Below are positions 1 through 8,868 of a stretch of DNA of 17,206 nt, in pieces. The DNA lies in NCBI GenBank assembly GCA_046706145.1, contig JBJKPP010000067.1, positions 1 through 17,206 on the forward strand, written 5' to 3'. The DNA comes from JBJKPP01 sp046706145. GTDB taxonomy: Bacteria > Bacteroidota > Ignavibacteria > Ignavibacteriales > Ignavibacteriaceae. Numbering within the stretch: the stretch's first letter is position 1; each line of letters begins with the position of its first letter. Made by a program: the position numbers and the translations under genes. The notes beneath the pieces are model-generated. The model was not told the origin of the DNA. It ran no database searches and saw only the letters and a list, made by a program, of their open reading frames with translations.

Positions 1-1503
1 AAGTTCCATTACAAAATCATGGGCATTTGCTGTTTTTGCTGCGTTAATTACGCCTTCTAAAGGATAATTGCCAAGTCCATAAGCGATATTATTCTTGATT
101 GATTCATTGAACAAAAATGTTTCCTGAGTAACTATCCCCATCAATTTTCTTAAGCTATCAAGCGTGACATCTTTAATATCTTTGTCATCAATTAGAATCT
201 GACCTTCAGTAGGATCATAAAATCTTGGGATAAGGTCAACTAAAGTAGATTTACCGCCACCGCTTGGACCAACCAAAGCTAAAATCTCACCCTTATTTAA
301 AACGAAGTTGACATTTTTTAATACAAGCTCAGGAGAATCTTCATATCTGAATGACACATTTTTGCATTCTATTTTACTCGTAAAGTCATTCAGCTTGATT
401 GAGCCGCTGGAATCAACAATCGAAGGTTTAGTATCCAGAATTTCAAAAACTCTATCCGCTGCCGCGCTTGATTCCTGAATTCTATTATTAACACTGCTTA
501 GTTCTTTTATCGGTGGCATCATTTGAAAGATTGCAAATAGAAATCCCAAAAATTCACTGGCTTTTAAAGTATTCTCCTGCAGAACTAAAATACCTCCATA
601 ATAAATTATGAATACACCAACCAAAACACTCAAAAACTCAGTTATTGGAGATGATAGATTTCTAATTCTTACTATCTTTAGTATTAGCTTAAAATAATTT
701 CCCGTCTCTTTAATAAATTTTTTATTTTCATAGTCTTCCATACCAAAAGCTTTGACTATTTTAACACCGGATATAGTTTCCTGCAAAATGGTGGTTATGT
801 CGGCAATTTTTGCTTGAATAATTGAACTTTGTTTTCTAAGCTTAACACCTATCCAGCTAATTATAGCCATAGTAAACGGCAACACAATCAACGCAAGAAT
901 TGTTAATTGCCAGCTAATGCTTATCGCAATCAATAAAAAGACTATGATAGATAATGGTTCCCTTATCAAATTCAAAAAAGTTGTGGAAATGCTTGACTGG
1001 ACAGCATTAACATCATTAATAAACCTAGAAATTAAGTTCCCTACTTTTTCCTGTTTAAAATAACTCATAGGTAGTTGATGTAAATGTTTGTAAACCGCAT
1101 CGCGCAAATCTTTCATTGAGCCGTGCTCAACATACGCCAGATAATATGCCTGGGCGTAGCCAAATACATTTTTTCCTAAAAATGCTATAAGGACAAGCAA
1201 ACAGATTTTCATCAAAGCCGACGTTTTACTACCACCAAATACAAAATGATTGAAGGACGTAGAAACATCTTGACCAATTTTTTTTATCCAATCAGGCAAA
1301 ATGCTTTGGCTGCTTGCTGCACTTGTTGGCTGGGTAACTTGTTCAGTGCTTGTGTTTTGCTGGAAGAGTGTGTCTAGTAATGGAATAGTTAGATAAACCG
1401 ATGTGCCGTTGAGAATTGCGAAAAGGAAAGTGCACACGATAGAAATTATAACGTGTTTCCAATATGGCCTGACAAATTTAAATATTCTAATATAAGTGTT
1501 CAT
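1..1503 (-). CDS. ABC exporter, fused permease and ATPase (MsbA type), C-terminus cut off
   Basis: A homodimer-type exporter half-transporter: an N-terminal six-helix membrane domain followed by a nucleotide-binding domain that hydrolyses ATP to move a substrate, often a lipid or drug, across the inner membrane. The frame is open for 501 codons from an ATG at 1501-1503 to the window edge. The first membrane helix is around residues 15-37. Walker A, GPSGGGKST, is at residues 412-420, the A-loop Tyr at 387 (SFRYE) and the Q-loop Gln at 460 (VTQETFLF). The family is usually about 580-600 residues, so some 80-100 residues, including LSGGQ, Walker B and the H-loop, lie beyond the left edge. No clear Shine-Dalgarno sequence precedes the ATG. 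Lipid A/phospholipid flipping like MsbA is the commonest role for this architecture, but the substrate cannot be read from sequence. A hydrophilic Gln/Thr/Ser-rich stretch follows helix 1 in the first periplasmic loop. Confidence 0.93.
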   Translation of the reverse strand, partial: MNTYIRIFKFVRPYWKHVIISIVCTFLFAILNGTSVYLTIPLLDTLFQQNTSTEQVTQPTSAASSQSILPDWIKKIGQDVSTSFNHFVFGGSKTSALMKICLLVLIAFLGKNVFGYAQAYYLAYVEHGSMKDLRDAVYKHLHQLPMSYFKQEKVGNLISRFINDVNAVQSSISTTFLNLIREPLSIIVFLLIAISISWQLTILALIVLPFTMAIISWIGVKLRKQSSIIQAKIADITTILQETISGVKIVKAFGMEDYENKKFIKETGNYFKLILKIVRIRNLSSPITEFLSVLVGVFIIYYGGILVLQENTLKASEFLGFLFAIFQMMPPIKELSSVNNRIQESSAAADRVFEILDTKPSIVDSSGSIKLNDFTSKIECKNVSFRYEDSPELVLKNVNFVLNKGEILALVGPSGGGKSTLVDLIPRFYDPTEGQILIDDKDIKDVTLDSLRKLMGIVTQETFLFNESIKNNIAYGLGNYPLEGVINAAKTANAHDFVMEL

Positions 1504-1663
1504 CTAATCGGTGTATGTTGAAAGAAAATATTTAATAAAATTAAAATTTAAGCAATTTTAAGCTTTATTCTGATATCTCTAAATCTTTACATAAGTTAAA
1601 ATAGTTGATAGGAATTTAAGAAGTGATATAATTACAAGTATATTTTTCCATTTTTGACTTTGG
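1504..1663. other. intergenic gap before the ABC exporter
   Basis: This is 160 bases of very AT-rich sequence between the propeller lipoprotein stop and the exporter start. I see no GC-rich hairpin followed by a T-run and no convincing -35/-10 pair. A promoter for the exporter is plausible here but cannot be placed. Confidence 0.5.
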
Positions 1664-2680
1664 TTATGCGCTAAAATCTGGTATTTGAGGAATATTCTCC
1701 AATCCGCAGCCGCCCTCCATCTTTATTTCTTTAATCAACTTATTACTATCAAAATCATAAATCATTATTTCTGAGTTCTTTTCAAATCCATCATCAAATA
1801 TCAACCAGTTTTTGTAAATAAAGAAATTTTTCACTCCTCCTCCTTCAAAGAGCTTTGTAATTTTTTTGTCCTTCAAAGAATAAATAAAAAGTTTAGACGT
1901 CTGGGGATCTTTGTTGTAAATACTTTCATTATTAGGCGTTATATCCAAAGTGGAGAAAAACAAAAAATCCCCATCATCAGACCATTTGGTCCCATTCAGT
2001 TTTTGATTAACAGTTGTAATTAACGAAGTATCTTTTTTTTCATTATCAATTAAAAAGATGGATGTGCTTCCATTATTTGTGGTGTCTAATGAAAATCTAC
2101 CATTAGAAAAATTATTATTGCTAAATATTTCGGGTTCCGGATATCCCTGTTTTATAATATCGTAACGTTTCACTTTGTCAGATGTTTTTTTACCGTTTAT
2201 ATTAAACTCAACAGAGCGATGAATTATAGTATTTGATTTGATTGTGTCTAAAGAGTTTAGCACTACTTTGAATAAGCTATTAGATTCCCAAAAATTAAAA
2301 AGCTGAATCCCATTTCCCATTCTTATTAGATGCTCTGTTTTTGAAGAATCTATTTTTAGCGAATATACATTCACTTCATTTATGAAGGGAAGAACTCCTT
2401 TTTTACCTTCATCACTAACTGTTATAAAAAATATATTTTTTCGATCCGGCGAATAAGAAAGTTCAGTCACTTCGTGATCTTTCTTGTGCCATATTAACGA
2501 TTGACTAAGTGAATCAAAGCTAAATTTAAAGATCGACGGTTCGTAATCTTTCATGCCTACAAAGAAAAAACTCCCTTGGGTTTTGTTCTTGCCTGTTTTA
2601 TCTGCTTCATTTTTATTCACTTTATTATTACATTCAATAAAAAGCAAAATAACAGCAAAGCAAAAAACTTTCTTTGTCAC
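1664..2680 (-). CDS. TolB-like beta-propeller protein, probable lipoprotein
   Basis: A 338-residue exported protein with an N-terminal hydrophobic signal (VFCFAVILLFIEC) and a candidate lipidated Cys17, followed by an Asn/Lys-rich linker. The body carries WD40-like/TolB-type blade signatures: YSPDRKNIFF (about residue 76) and WSDDGDFLFF (about residue 233), the xSPDGKxIaF pattern of PD40 repeats. It is therefore likely a six- or seven-bladed propeller anchored in the envelope, with an unknown ligand. The -1 residue of the lipobox is Glu, which is unusual, so lipidation is less certain than export. The start is GTG at 2678-2680, whose first base is also the last base of the upstream protease stop codon (TAG). 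A GGAG sequence 7 bases upstream supports that start and suggests translational coupling. It ends the second gene series. Confidence 0.75.
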   Translation of the reverse strand: MTKKVFCFAVILLFIECNNKVNKNEADKTGKNKTQGSFFFVGMKDYEPSIFKFSFDSLSQSLIWHKKDHEVTELSYSPDRKNIFFITVSDEGKKGVLPFINEVNVYSLKIDSSKTEHLIRMGNGIQLFNFWESNSLFKVVLNSLDTIKSNTIIHRSVEFNINGKKTSDKVKRYDIIKQGYPEPEIFSNNNFSNGRFSLDTTNNGSTSIFLIDNEKKDTSLITTVNQKLNGTKWSDDGDFLFFSTLDITPNNESIYNKDPQTSKLFIYSLKDKKITKLFEGGGVKNFFIYKNWLIFDDGFEKNSEIMIYDFDSNKLIKEIKMEGGCGLENIPQIPDFSA

Positions 2681-3333
2681 TATTGTACTCCAACTATCTT
2701 AAGCAGAACGTCTATAGTAGAACTTATCAGCATGAAGAAATATTTCCACAACGGACTGTATATAAAAAAGAGCAAAATAATTGATCCGTAAAAACCTAAT
2801 CTGAGAAAAGAGGCCGTGTATTTATTAGGGAAAGCATCAAATAAAATGTGGGAACCATCCAACGGGGGGATGGGCAGGAGATTAAAAAAGAATAAAAATA
2901 TGTTAAAAAAAATGCCGTACCAAAATATATTTAAAACTAAGGAATTATTGCCCATGTTTGCTTTTAAAGCTGATGTAAAAAGCAAAAGAAAAATTATGGC
3001 GAGAACCAGATTGGAGAAAGGGCCGGCAAATGAAACCAAAGCATCATCCTTAAGAGGATTCTTAAAATTTCTTCTATCTACCGGAACAGGTTTGGCCCAG
3101 CCAATTAAAGCAAACCCCGAAAAGAAAGTAACTAACGGGACAATAACCGTTCCGATAAGGTCAGCATGTTTTATAGGATTTATTGTCATTCTGCCAGCAT
3201 TTTTTGCGGTTGAATCCCCAAGTTTCGATGCGGTTATTGCATGTGCAAACTCATGTAAAGTTATTGAAATAAAAAATATTGGTAAAAAAAGTACGAACGA
3301 AATAAGTTTTTCACTAATCTGAATGTGTCCCAA
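2680..3333 (-). CDS. site-2 protease family (M50) membrane metalloprotease
   Basis: A 217-residue integral membrane zinc protease of the S2P/M50 superfamily, of the compact form without a PDZ domain. The zinc motif HEFAH is at residues 27-31 (His27, Glu28, His31). The second conserved site is the N-x-x-P-x-P-P-L-D-G type motif at 151-160, with Asp159 as the likely third ligand. Hydrophobic segments are at about 12-26, 57-80, 99-120, 132-155 and 180-205. Such enzymes cut transmembrane substrates; no substrate (anti-sigma factor) is encoded next to it. The proposed start is TTG at 3331-3333, with GAGG 5 bases upstream; no ATG lies near the N-terminus before the first helix. It begins 1 base after the xerD stop and its own stop overlaps the next start by 1 base, so the three genes are surely co-transcribed. 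Confidence 0.9.
   Translation of the reverse strand: MGHIQISEKLISFVLFLPIFFISITLHEFAHAITASKLGDSTAKNAGRMTINPIKHADLIGTVIVPLVTFFSGFALIGWAKPVPVDRRNFKNPLKDDALVSFAGPFSNLVLAIIFLLLFTSALKANMGNNSLVLNIFWYGIFFNIFLFFFNLLPIPPLDGSHILFDAFPNKYTASFLRLGFYGSIILLFFIYSPLWKYFFMLISSTIDVLLKIVGVQ
2688..2691 (-). promoter_or_regulatory. ribosome binding site for the GTG-started propeller gene
   Basis: On the minus strand GGAG lies 7 bases before the GTG at 2680, inside the last codons of the upstream M50 protease gene. It supports the GTG start and coupling of the two genes. Confidence 0.6.
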
Positions 3334-3334
3334 A

Positions 3335-4225
3335 CTAACCTCGTGGATGATATTGCTTATGTTCTTGTTTTATAAATTCTCTATCGATGTGAGTATAAAT
3401 TTGTGTAGTTGAAATATCCGAATGACCAAGCATTTCTTGAACCGCTCTTAAATCCGCTCCTCCTTCTAAAAGATGAGTAGCAAAAGAATGCCTGAATGTA
3501 TGCGGATGAACTTCTTTATTTATTTTTGCTTCCTTTGAATATTTGCTAATAATTTTCCACACGCCCATTCGCGTAAGTTTCCCACCGTGATTATTTAGGA
3601 ATAAATAATTGCTGCTTTTAGGTTTTTTCTCCAGAATAGGTCTGCTTTTCGTTAGGTATTGATTAATCCAATTAATAGCGCTGCTCCCGATTGGCACTAA
3701 CCTTTCTTTTGAGCCTTTTCCGAATACTCTAATAATTTCCTCATCGAAGAATAAGGAAGAAATCTTCAAATCTATTAATTCCGAAACCCTTAAACCGCAC
3801 GCGTAAAACAATTCAAGTATTGCCTTATCGCGCAAACCTAATTTGTTCTCCACCTTAGGTTGGGAAAGAATTTTCTCAACTTCATTTATGGTTAGTACCG
3901 GTGGCAATTTCTTTTCCAGTTTAGGAGTTTCCAGCTTTTCAATAGGATTTGCCTTTATATAATTATTCTGAAGAAGATAATTAAAGAAACTTTTTAACGA
4001 CGAATAATAGCGGGCAGCAGTTGTACTTGATAACCCGAGTTTATTCAACAACTTAAAAAAAGAAAAGAAATGCTCATATTTTACTTGAGAAAGGTCAGAA
4101 ATATTATTTTCTTTAACAAAATTCAGGAAACCGGAAATATCATTTTTATAAGAATTAACAGTGTTGTCAGATAGATTTTTTTGTAATCTCAAAAAGGCCA
4201 AATACTCTCTTAAGAAATCATCCAT
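3335..4225 (-). CDS. xerD: tyrosine recombinase XerD/XerC
   Basis: A 296-residue site-specific recombinase that resolves chromosome dimers at dif sites. The N-terminal core-binding (SAM-like) domain covers about residues 1-90 and the catalytic domain about 105-290. All six active-site residues are present: Arg146 (CGLRVSEL), Lys170 (GKGSKER), His242 and Arg245 (HTFRHSF), His268 (LGHSD) and the nucleophile Tyr277 (TTQIYTHI). These fall at a constant offset of two from the E. coli XerD positions as I recall them, and the C-terminus ends HPRG as in Xer proteins. Full-length, intact and embedded in a housekeeping operon, it is a resident Xer protein rather than a mobile-element integrase. XerC versus XerD cannot be decided without a tree. 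Its start overlaps the PgpH stop by 8 bases. Confidence 0.93.
   Translation of the reverse strand: MDDFLREYLAFLRLQKNLSDNTVNSYKNDISGFLNFVKENNISDLSQVKYEHFFSFFKLLNKLGLSSTTAARYYSSLKSFFNYLLQNNYIKANPIEKLETPKLEKKLPPVLTINEVEKILSQPKVENKLGLRDKAILELFYACGLRVSELIDLKISSLFFDEEIIRVFGKGSKERLVPIGSSAINWINQYLTKSRPILEKKPKSSNYLFLNNHGGKLTRMGVWKIISKYSKEAKINKEVHPHTFRHSFATHLLEGGADLRAVQEMLGHSDISTTQIYTHIDREFIKQEHKQYHPRG
3339..3342 (-). promoter_or_regulatory. ribosome binding site supporting a TTG start
   Basis: GAGG on the minus strand, 5 bases before TTG at 3333 and overlapping the last codons of xerD. It is the main reason for accepting the non-ATG start of the M50 protease. Confidence 0.5.
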
Positions 4226-6425
4226 CTTTTTCTTCTTCTGTGCCTTTTTCTATTTTTTCCTGGTCAGGATATCTAATTCTCTTATGCCGCTGTCCAACTA
4301 AAATATTTAAGAAAGCATCTCTGATTTTGCTTATATCTTTGAATGTCAAAGGCGAATCATCCAATTCCCCCGTTTCCATTCTCGATTTGATAATATTGTC
4401 AATAACATTTTGAACTTTTACTGAGTCAGGTTCATCGATTGCTCTTACTGCTGATTCACATCCATCCGCCAGCATCACGATTGCAGTTTCTTTGGTGTTT
4501 GGTTTTGGGCCAGGATATCTGTAATCATCTATGTTAACTTTTTCTTCACCATAAAGTTTTTTTGCTCTTTCGTAGAAGAATGTCATCACATTTGTCCCGT
4601 GATGCATTGGAATAAAATCTATAATCTCAGGCGGCAAATGATTCTTCTTAGCGAGTTCAATTCCATCTTTAACATGCTTTATAATTAATTCGACACTTTC
4701 TTCCGGTGTTAAATTTTCATGAATATTTTTAACATTAAGCTGATTTTCTACAAAATTCTGGGGACTGCTAATTTTCCCTATGTCGTGATAATATGCCCCA
4801 ACTCTTGCTAAAAGTGGATTACCATCTACAACTTCTGCAGCAGATTCAGCAAGCGTACCCATTGTCATCGAATGATTAAATGTACCTGTTGCCATTCTCG
4901 ACAGGTCCTTTAACAACGGGCGGTCAAAATTAGATAGTTCCAATAAGGTTAAATCAGTTGTAATATTGAAAGACCTCTCGAAAAAGATTAACAAACCATA
5001 AGTGAGCACGGGACTTATTAGCGAATTTGAACCAGCAAAAGCGAATTCAATCACCAGTTTTTCAACCGATTCGAACCTTTCAAATCCAAAAGCTAAAATT
5101 GCAATTGTATAACCAATTAGTATAAAAAGAAAAGACCTAAATATTTGTGAACGGTTTTTAATGTCCCTTACGGTATAAACTGATAATCCTCCGGCAAAAA
5201 TATTCATTGCAGTAAAAGCGTAGTCGTTTCCTCTCAATGCCCCGGCAATTAATGATATTACAATTGTTGCATAAAATCCTACGCGTGAATCGAAAATTAT
5301 CGTGATAAGCATTGATGCGGCCGGAATAACAATTAATAGTTGAACAGGCGCTGAGACTTCGATTTGATTTATCAAGTACGTAATGAAAGCAATAAATAAA
5401 AGAATTATTACTATTATTAGAATTTTTGCGTTATCAAAAAAGATTTGCCTTCTAAATAAGAAAAAGTAAATTGAAATTAGAGTAATTAAAAAAGCTATAT
5501 GCAAAAACTTACCAATATCCTGAAGAAGGAATTCCTCACCGCCTATTCTTTCGCCCTTAGCCTGCTTGTACGAATCAATCTTTAGCTTTGCCTCTTTTGT
5601 AACAATATCATGCTTCGCAATGATTCTCTCATTTTCATTCACTATGCCTGAATATTTAGAAACACTATTTTCTGCCTGCTTAATTTCCTCATTCGTATAT
5701 TGTGGATTATATAAAACATTTGGACGAATAAAATGCCCAGTATATTCAATAAGAGCATTTTCAACACCAGGTGGAAAATTTAACCTTGCTATTTGGTTTT
5801 CCAACACGTCCTGCGCAGAGTCTGGGCTATAAAAGTTTTTTACTAACTCAATTTTATCAACGTTTCCGATCCTTATTGAAATGCTGTCCCCCTTAAGATT
5901 CACATTGCTTGTTTCAATAATTCCCCTTCTATAAAAATTATTCAGGAGATTCCTCGCAGTCTCAAACAATTTTTCCATTGTTAATTTTTCATGGCTGTCG
6001 GCGCTTTTTTCTTTTTTCAAAATATCCACAAAAGAATTATACGATTGAGAATTCAGGAAAGTCGGATTTTTTATAACCTGCGCCTTTGTTTGTAATGCAT
6101 CTTTAATTGTTTTTACCAGAAATTCATCATAAGCTTTTAATGAGTCGAGGTCCTTTGACACAATATTTTCATTTCTAGTGAAAACGGGGAACACACTCTC
6201 TTCAGCTTCTTGAACCTCTTTTTTATAAACATGCGGGTCCTTATATACAGGAAAACTAAATGGTGCAATTAAATCGTCGTTGGTCCAAACCGAACCAACT
6301 GAAACTTCCGATTCAAGAGACTCTCCCTTAGGAAACATTAACACTATCAGAACAATCGTCGCTAAAACAATGAGAAGTCCGACTTTTCCATTGTTTTTCA
6401 GACTTTGTTTTTCTTTTTCTTCCAT
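4218..6425 (-). CDS. pgpH: PgpH-type 7TM-HD phosphodiesterase (cyclic-di-AMP hydrolase)
   Basis: A 735-residue membrane enzyme predicted to hydrolyse cyclic-di-AMP to pApA. An N-terminal membrane anchor (about 14-31) is followed by an extracytoplasmic 7TMR-HDED domain (about 45-300), seven membrane helices (about 306-485), and a cytoplasmic HD domain (about 500-710). The metal and catalytic residues of the family are all visible: His518 (FNHSM), His547-Asp548 (YYHDIGK), His584 (IIKHV), His608-His609 (MHHGT) and Asp654 (MLADG), a pattern very close to characterised Gram-positive PgpH. The highly charged C-terminal tail ends in EEEKDG. The gene begins 1 base after the HAD gene stop and overlaps xerD by 8 bases. 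No diadenylate cyclase (DisA/CdaA) is in the window, so the c-di-AMP assignment rests on family knowledge. Confidence 0.94.
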   Translation of the reverse strand: MEEKEKQSLKNNGKVGLLIVLATIVLIVLMFPKGESLESEVSVGSVWTNDDLIAPFSFPVYKDPHVYKKEVQEAEESVFPVFTRNENIVSKDLDSLKAYDEFLVKTIKDALQTKAQVIKNPTFLNSQSYNSFVDILKKEKSADSHEKLTMEKLFETARNLLNNFYRRGIIETSNVNLKGDSISIRIGNVDKIELVKNFYSPDSAQDVLENQIARLNFPPGVENALIEYTGHFIRPNVLYNPQYTNEEIKQAENSVSKYSGIVNENERIIAKHDIVTKEAKLKIDSYKQAKGERIGGEEFLLQDIGKFLHIAFLITLISIYFFLFRRQIFFDNAKILIIVIILLFIAFITYLINQIEVSAPVQLLIVIPAASMLITIIFDSRVGFYATIVISLIAGALRGNDYAFTAMNIFAGGLSVYTVRDIKNRSQIFRSFLFILIGYTIAILAFGFERFESVEKLVIEFAFAGSNSLISPVLTYGLLIFFERSFNITTDLTLLELSNFDRPLLKDLSRMATGTFNHSMTMGTLAESAAEVVDGNPLLARVGAYYHDIGKISSPQNFVENQLNVKNIHENLTPEESVELIIKHVKDGIELAKKNHLPPEIIDFIPMHHGTNVMTFFYERAKKLYGEEKVNIDDYRYPGPKPNTKETAIVMLADGCESAVRAIDEPDSVKVQNVIDNIIKSRMETGELDDSPLTFKDISKIRDAFLNILVGQRHKRIRYPDQEKIEKGTEEEKDG

Positions 6426-6426
6426 T

Positions 6427-7275
6427 TTAATTTTCTTTTGATTCTAATAAAATCTCCAAAAACTCGGAAACCCCGTCCTTATTGTTATCATTTTCTGTAA
6501 CGTAATCCGCCAAATCTTTAATATCCGAAACGGCATTGCTTAATGCAATCTTTACTGCCTCTGTTTTGAATAAGCTGATATCATTATACCAATCACCAAT
6601 AACAACTGTTTCTTTTTCCTTTATTCTTAGGTGATTTAATAGCTTCTGCATTCCTTTCCCTTTAGAGGTATTCTTCATTCTAACTTCCACATAATAAACA
6701 TTCTCATGTCTATGAGATTTAAAATAAGAAGAGTTTAAACCAAATGAATACGGGAAAGACATTCTTTCCCAAACATATTTCATGTGTTTTCTATTATCGC
6801 TCGCAAAAACAACCTCCAAAGTACCTTTTATATAATCATCATAAGATTCTACTCTTTCATATTTCGCCCCAAATTTATCCATAATTTGCGGAATAAGTGA
6901 ATTTGGTTCAGTATAATATATGGCATCAGCATGGCATAAGGCAATGTTTAAGGAAAACCTCTCGGCGTAATGCAAACATCTTCTAACATATTTCTTTTTG
7001 ACAAAAAATTCATAAATAACATTTCCATCGGAACAATTCTTTATTAATGAACCGTCTAAAGAAATTATTGGAGTTTGTATTCCCAATGCTGATGCTATTT
7101 CAAAAATTGCTGAATGAAGCCTTCCGGATGCAATAGAAAATTTAACACCATGTGTCATCAAGGATTTAATCAGTACTCTGGTTTTCATCCCAACTTTTCC
7201 GTCATCTGAAAGCAGAGTACCGTCCAAATCAAAAATTACAATTTTTACTTTTTTTAATCTCTTTTTATCAAGCAT
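6427..7275 (-). CDS. HAD superfamily hydrolase, Cof/IIB type
   Basis: A 282-residue soluble phosphatase of the Cof-like HAD-IIB subfamily. Motif I is DLDGT with nucleophile Asp16 and acid Asp18, motif II is Ser50 in SIASGR, the motif III Lys is within SKGKGM (about 205-207), and motif IV is GDWYND (Asp228, Asp232). The central part (about 85-190) is the C2-type cap that sets specificity. Family members act on sugar phosphates, pyridoxal phosphate or flavin phosphates, and the substrate cannot be inferred here. Motif IV has Trp-Tyr where most relatives have small residues. It starts with ATG at 7273-7275, follows a 111-base gap, and is the first gene of the second series, so transcription may start just upstream. 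Confidence 0.9.
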   Translation of the reverse strand: MLDKKRLKKVKIVIFDLDGTLLSDDGKVGMKTRVLIKSLMTHGVKFSIASGRLHSAIFEIASALGIQTPIISLDGSLIKNCSDGNVIYEFFVKKKYVRRCLHYAERFSLNIALCHADAIYYTEPNSLIPQIMDKFGAKYERVESYDDYIKGTLEVVFASDNRKHMKYVWERMSFPYSFGLNSSYFKSHRHENVYYVEVRMKNTSKGKGMQKLLNHLRIKEKETVVIGDWYNDISLFKTEAVKIALSNAVSDIKDLADYVTENDNNKDGVSEFLEILLESKEN

Positions 7276-7386
7276 AACTCAAGAATTCCAAATATGTTAT
7301 AGTTCAGTTACTGCACAGAATTTTTATAATAATAAATTACAAGGATTAAACAAATAAACTTCATCAAAAGTAAATGCGAGCATAAT
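7276..7386. other. gap between the symporter and HAD genes
   Basis: This is 111 AT-rich bases separating the two gene series. There is no terminator hairpin after the symporter stop. TA-rich stretches (around 7325-7335) could serve as a -10 element, but I see no matching -35, so read-through from the upstream series remains possible. Confidence 0.4.
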
Positions 7387-8859
7387 TCAAGATTGTTTAT
7401 TAGTTTTAACTTCTGTCAAAACACTCATTAATTTCCCAATTATAATTGTAGCTAAAACTCCGACCAAAGTGTACCACGTCCATGCCACTAACTTCAATGA
7501 AATGACTGTAATCATGATAAAAATCCCGGCTACAAAACCAGCTAATGCGTCTTCTTGCTTAGACTTTTTAATTAATATTCCCAATAAAAAGGTTCCTAAC
7601 AATCCACCATATGTAAAAGACGCAATGCTAAGTGCAATTACAACAACAGAACGAGGTGATTTCATAAAAATAAATGCCGAGATCAGCAGCATCGCAGTCC
7701 AGATTATTGTGAAAACTCTGGAAATACTCAACTGTTTTTTTTCACTAATTTCTTTTCTTGATAAAGGAATGTAAAGGTCTAAAATTGTTGATGAAGAAAG
7801 TGAGCTTATGGATCCTCCCAAGGTTGAAAGGGCTGCGGCAAACAATCCAGCGATTATAATCCCTGTTATACCTGGAGGTAATGCTTTTATAATAAATAGC
7901 GGAAATATTTCATCCGGTTTGGTCGCTCCAAACGAATGCAGGTTAAGAGTTCCATAATATTTAAATAGCAAGACACCTACAAACAAAAACAATGCAAACT
8001 GTATAATAATAATGACCCCGCTACCAATAATTGCTTTTTGGCTGCTTCTTAAGCTCTTCGTTGTTAAGAGTCTTTGTACAATCAGCTGGTCTGTTCCATG
8101 AGATGCCATAGACAAAAACGCTCCTCCGATTAGTCCGCCAATCAACGAGTATGGTTGCTGAAAAAATCCCTTTATCCCTCCACTAAATCCCCAATTTATT
8201 ACTTCCAATTTACTTCTAATTTCGGTTGAGTTAAATACTGAGCTTAAACCACCGGGAATATAATTTATCAAGAACAGCATCGCCACAACAGCTCCGCCTA
8301 AATAGATAAACATCTGAATAACATCAACCCAGATGACTCCTTTAACACCGCCGGTGTAAGTATAAATTAAGGCAACAAGCGCAATGATTACAACTGCTAA
8401 TGATTGATTGATCTGGAGCATCAGATATAGCGGGATGGCAGTGGCTGCAAGTCTTACGCCATCTGCAGCGGTCCTAGTGAAAAGGAAAACTATAGATGCG
8501 AACGAGCGGGTTTTATCTCCGAATCTTGTTTCCAAAAAAGAATAAGCAGTTTTTAATTCACCTTTATAATAAGCCGGCAAAAAAACAAAAGCTACAATTA
8601 TTCTTCCTATTAAATAACCGAACGTTACCTGCAGGAAATTTAAATTTGTAATGTAGGCAAGTCCCGGAATAGAAATAAATGTTAGCGTGCTGGTTTCCGC
8701 AGCAATTATAGAAAAGCATACCGCCCACCACGGAACCGCAGTAGAACCCATAAAATAATCTTTAACCGACCTTTGTTTCCCGCCAGAAATGATGCCGAAA
8801 ATAGCAATTCCTATTAGGTAGGCCACAATTATGACATAGTCAATTGTGTGAATCTTCAA
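7387..8859 (-). CDS. sodium:solute symporter (SSS family)
   Basis: A 490-residue integral membrane transporter of the SSS (SLC5-like) family, coupling Na+ entry to uptake of a solute such as a sugar, carboxylate or nucleoside. The N-terminus (YVIIVAYLIGIAIFG) opens the first helix and is followed by the typical segment KDYFMGSTAVPWWAVCFSI and then AAETSTLTFISIPG, which matches the family's early helices. YTYTGGVKGVIWVDVIQMF is the conserved SSS signature region. About 12-13 hydrophobic segments are present, as expected. The start is TTG at 8857-8859: it places the helix at the usual distance and no ATG is available nearby. AAGGA lies 13 bases upstream, at the end of the STAS gene, which is rather far. 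It lies 9 bases after the STAS gene. The solute is undetermined. Confidence 0.92.
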   Translation of the reverse strand: MKIHTIDYVIIVAYLIGIAIFGIISGGKQRSVKDYFMGSTAVPWWAVCFSIIAAETSTLTFISIPGLAYITNLNFLQVTFGYLIGRIIVAFVFLPAYYKGELKTAYSFLETRFGDKTRSFASIVFLFTRTAADGVRLAATAIPLYLMLQINQSLAVVIIALVALIYTYTGGVKGVIWVDVIQMFIYLGGAVVAMLFLINYIPGGLSSVFNSTEIRSKLEVINWGFSGGIKGFFQQPYSLIGGLIGGAFLSMASHGTDQLIVQRLLTTKSLRSSQKAIIGSGVIIIIQFALFLFVGVLLFKYYGTLNLHSFGATKPDEIFPLFIIKALPPGITGIIIAGLFAAALSTLGGSISSLSSSTILDLYIPLSRKEISEKKQLSISRVFTIIWTAMLLISAFIFMKSPRSVVVIALSIASFTYGGLLGTFLLGILIKKSKQEDALAGFVAGIFIMITVISLKLVAWTWYTLVGVLATIIIGKLMSVLTEVKTNKQS

Positions 8860-8868
8860 AGAAGTGTT

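Noticed and set aside
2816..3322. 168-aa plus-strand frame opposite the M50 protease
   Set aside because: The minus-strand frame has the HEFAH and PPLDG motifs; the plus frame has no recognisable domain and is a shadow.
3335..4225. XerD as an integrase of a mobile element or integron
   Set aside because: There is no attachment-site duplication, tRNA, excisionase or phage gene nearby, and the gene is locked in a housekeeping operon with overlapping frames.
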